Assembly: GCA_937967455.1 (NCBI GenBank)
Contig: CALCJK010000017.1
Coordinates: forward strand, 53,042 to 117,041
DNA length: 64,000 nucleotides
Direction: 5' to 3'
Origin: an uncultured bacterium
Lineage (GTDB): Bacteria; Bacteroidota; Ignavibacteria; UBA10030; BY39
Shown: piece after piece, positions 63,366 to 64,000 of the stretch
How the letters are laid out: every line of letters starts with the position of its first letter
Position numbering within the stretch: position 1 is the first letter of the stretch
Position numbers and translations under genes: made by a program
The notes under the pieces: generated by a model
Told to the model about the DNA's origin: nothing
Databases searched by the model: none
Seen by the model: the letters and a program-made list of their open reading frames with translations, nothing else

Positions 63366-64000
63366 ATGAAAAACTTTAAAATCTTTACACTTCTTATATT
63401 TACATTAATTTTTTCAATTTCAACTTTCGCCCAAATTACATCAGCCCAGAGTGGTAATTGGAGTGAACCTACTACCTGGGTGGGCAATATTTTACCAACT
63501 TCGGCTGATAATGTCTTAATTTCTTCAGGTCATATTATTGAAATTTCCTCTTCAACCGCTGAGTGTAATTCTATCTCATTTACTGATACTACTTCTCAAC
63601 TTGCATTACTCAGTGGTGGGATATTAAACATTTATGGTAATTTTACATTAGCAAGTACAACACACAATGCCTTTTCATCCTGGGCTGAAGGTGCTAAAAT
63701 ACGATTTACCGGCCCTAATAAACAAATACTTTCTGGCTGGAATACCAGCACAACTACTATGTCCACTACTTTCATGGAAATGATCGTCGATAAATCTGCC
63801 GATACTGTTAAAACTGCAGGTAACGATATGAAATTTAACTTAGGCATTAGCCTCGAAATAATCAATGGAACTTTTGTTCTAACAAACACCGACGATATCC
63901 AAGGCAGAAACTTAGATGGCACACAAGCTACAACTCCTAACATTTATATTCATCCTAATGGTAGATTTATTATGTATGGCGGTGCTTCACATATTGGCTC
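63366..64000 (+). CDS. Secreted G8-like repeat protein, C-terminus cut by window edge
   Basis: 211 codons visible. GAAAGGG precedes the ATG, then a signal peptide (MKNFKIFTLLIFTLIFSISTFA). ITSAQSGNWSEPTTWVGNILPTSADNVLISSGHII is the start of G8-like or beta-helix surface proteins common in Bacteroidota. Runs off the right edge, so domain order, sorting domain and full length are unknown. Follows the porin gene by 35 bases, in the same direction. Confidence 0.8.
   Translation, partial: MKNFKIFTLLIFTLIFSISTFAQITSAQSGNWSEPTTWVGNILPTSADNVLISSGHIIEISSSTAECNSISFTDTTSQLALLSGGILNIYGNFTLASTTHNAFSSWAEGAKIRFTGPNKQILSGWNTSTTTMSTTFMEMIVDKSADTVKTAGNDMKFNLGISLEIINGTFVLTNTDDIQGRNLDGTQATTPNIYIHPNGRFIMYGGASHIG

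Overview
The window is AT-rich, densely coded bacterial DNA. It most likely comes from the Ignavibacteria, or a close relative within the Bacteroidota/Chlorobiota (FCB) group. Support for this: several secreted proteins end in a Por/T9SS-type sorting domain of the 'NYPNPFN ... GVYFYR ... KM' kind, there are many short-signal lipoproteins, a TonB receptor carries an N-terminal carboxypeptidase-regulatory-like domain, and the order TPR lipoprotein - DUF4292 lipoprotein - EnvC-like M23 protein is a Bacteroidota-type arrangement. No rRNA, CRISPR array, prophage or insertion sequence was seen.

Layout. 1-7.5 kb (minus): 6-phosphofructokinase (cut by the window edge), a bacterial eRF1-like protein, a TPMT-like methyltransferase, a DUF971 protein, an AddB-type nuclease, two small genes and a Sua5/YciO protein. 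7.8-19.1 kb (plus): an envelope block of TPR lipoprotein, DUF4292 lipoprotein, EnvC-like protein and a membrane-bound CHASE2-sigma54 activator, all overlapping. It is followed by a non-coding stretch with two direct repeats and a sigma54-like promoter, then two lipoproteins, a barrel/transglutaminase-like protein and a FecR-like protein. 19.1-27 kb: metallophosphoesterase, tRNA-His, tRNA-Glu, GT4 glycosyltransferase, YbaK, sucC, tmk, S41 protease, TauE/SafE exporter, a small HTH protein and a DUF123 nuclease. 27-34 kb (minus): an accessory block of secreted proteins and lipoproteins, including an exported superoxide dismutase, a PEBP protein and a large T9SS surface protein, plus a STAS protein. 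34-44.5 kb: M24 peptidase (plus), then on the minus strand OPT transporter, hslUV, rpoN, a DUF3109 protein, dprA, a lone EutN/CcmL shell-vertex protein and a phosphohexomutase. 44.6-54.9 kb (plus): DUF2007, an M14 peptidase, class II photolyase, a CarH-like B12 photoreceptor, an outer-membrane protein, TonB receptor, SRPBCC, DUF523-DUF1722 and RluE-like genes. 54.9-64 kb: an NtrC-type two-component pair (minus), divergent from a plus-strand operon that opens with an exported glutamate-racemase-like lipoprotein.

How the genes fit together. Sigma54 runs through the window: rpoN itself and two enhancer-binding activators are present. One activator (CHASE2) lies just upstream of a candidate target operon with paired repeats at 21-bp spacing. 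The other (NtrC-type) is divergent from the racemase-like operon, with a 16-bp palindrome and a weaker sigma54-like element between them. The photolyase and CarH pair, with nearby SRPBCC and DUF523-DUF1722 genes, looks like a light-response locus. The strongest candidate for an undescribed system is the CHASE2-activator/lipoprotein/transglutaminase block at 11.4-19.1 kb. The exported racemase-like operon at 58-64 kb is second. All calls come from reading the sequence; none was checked by database search.
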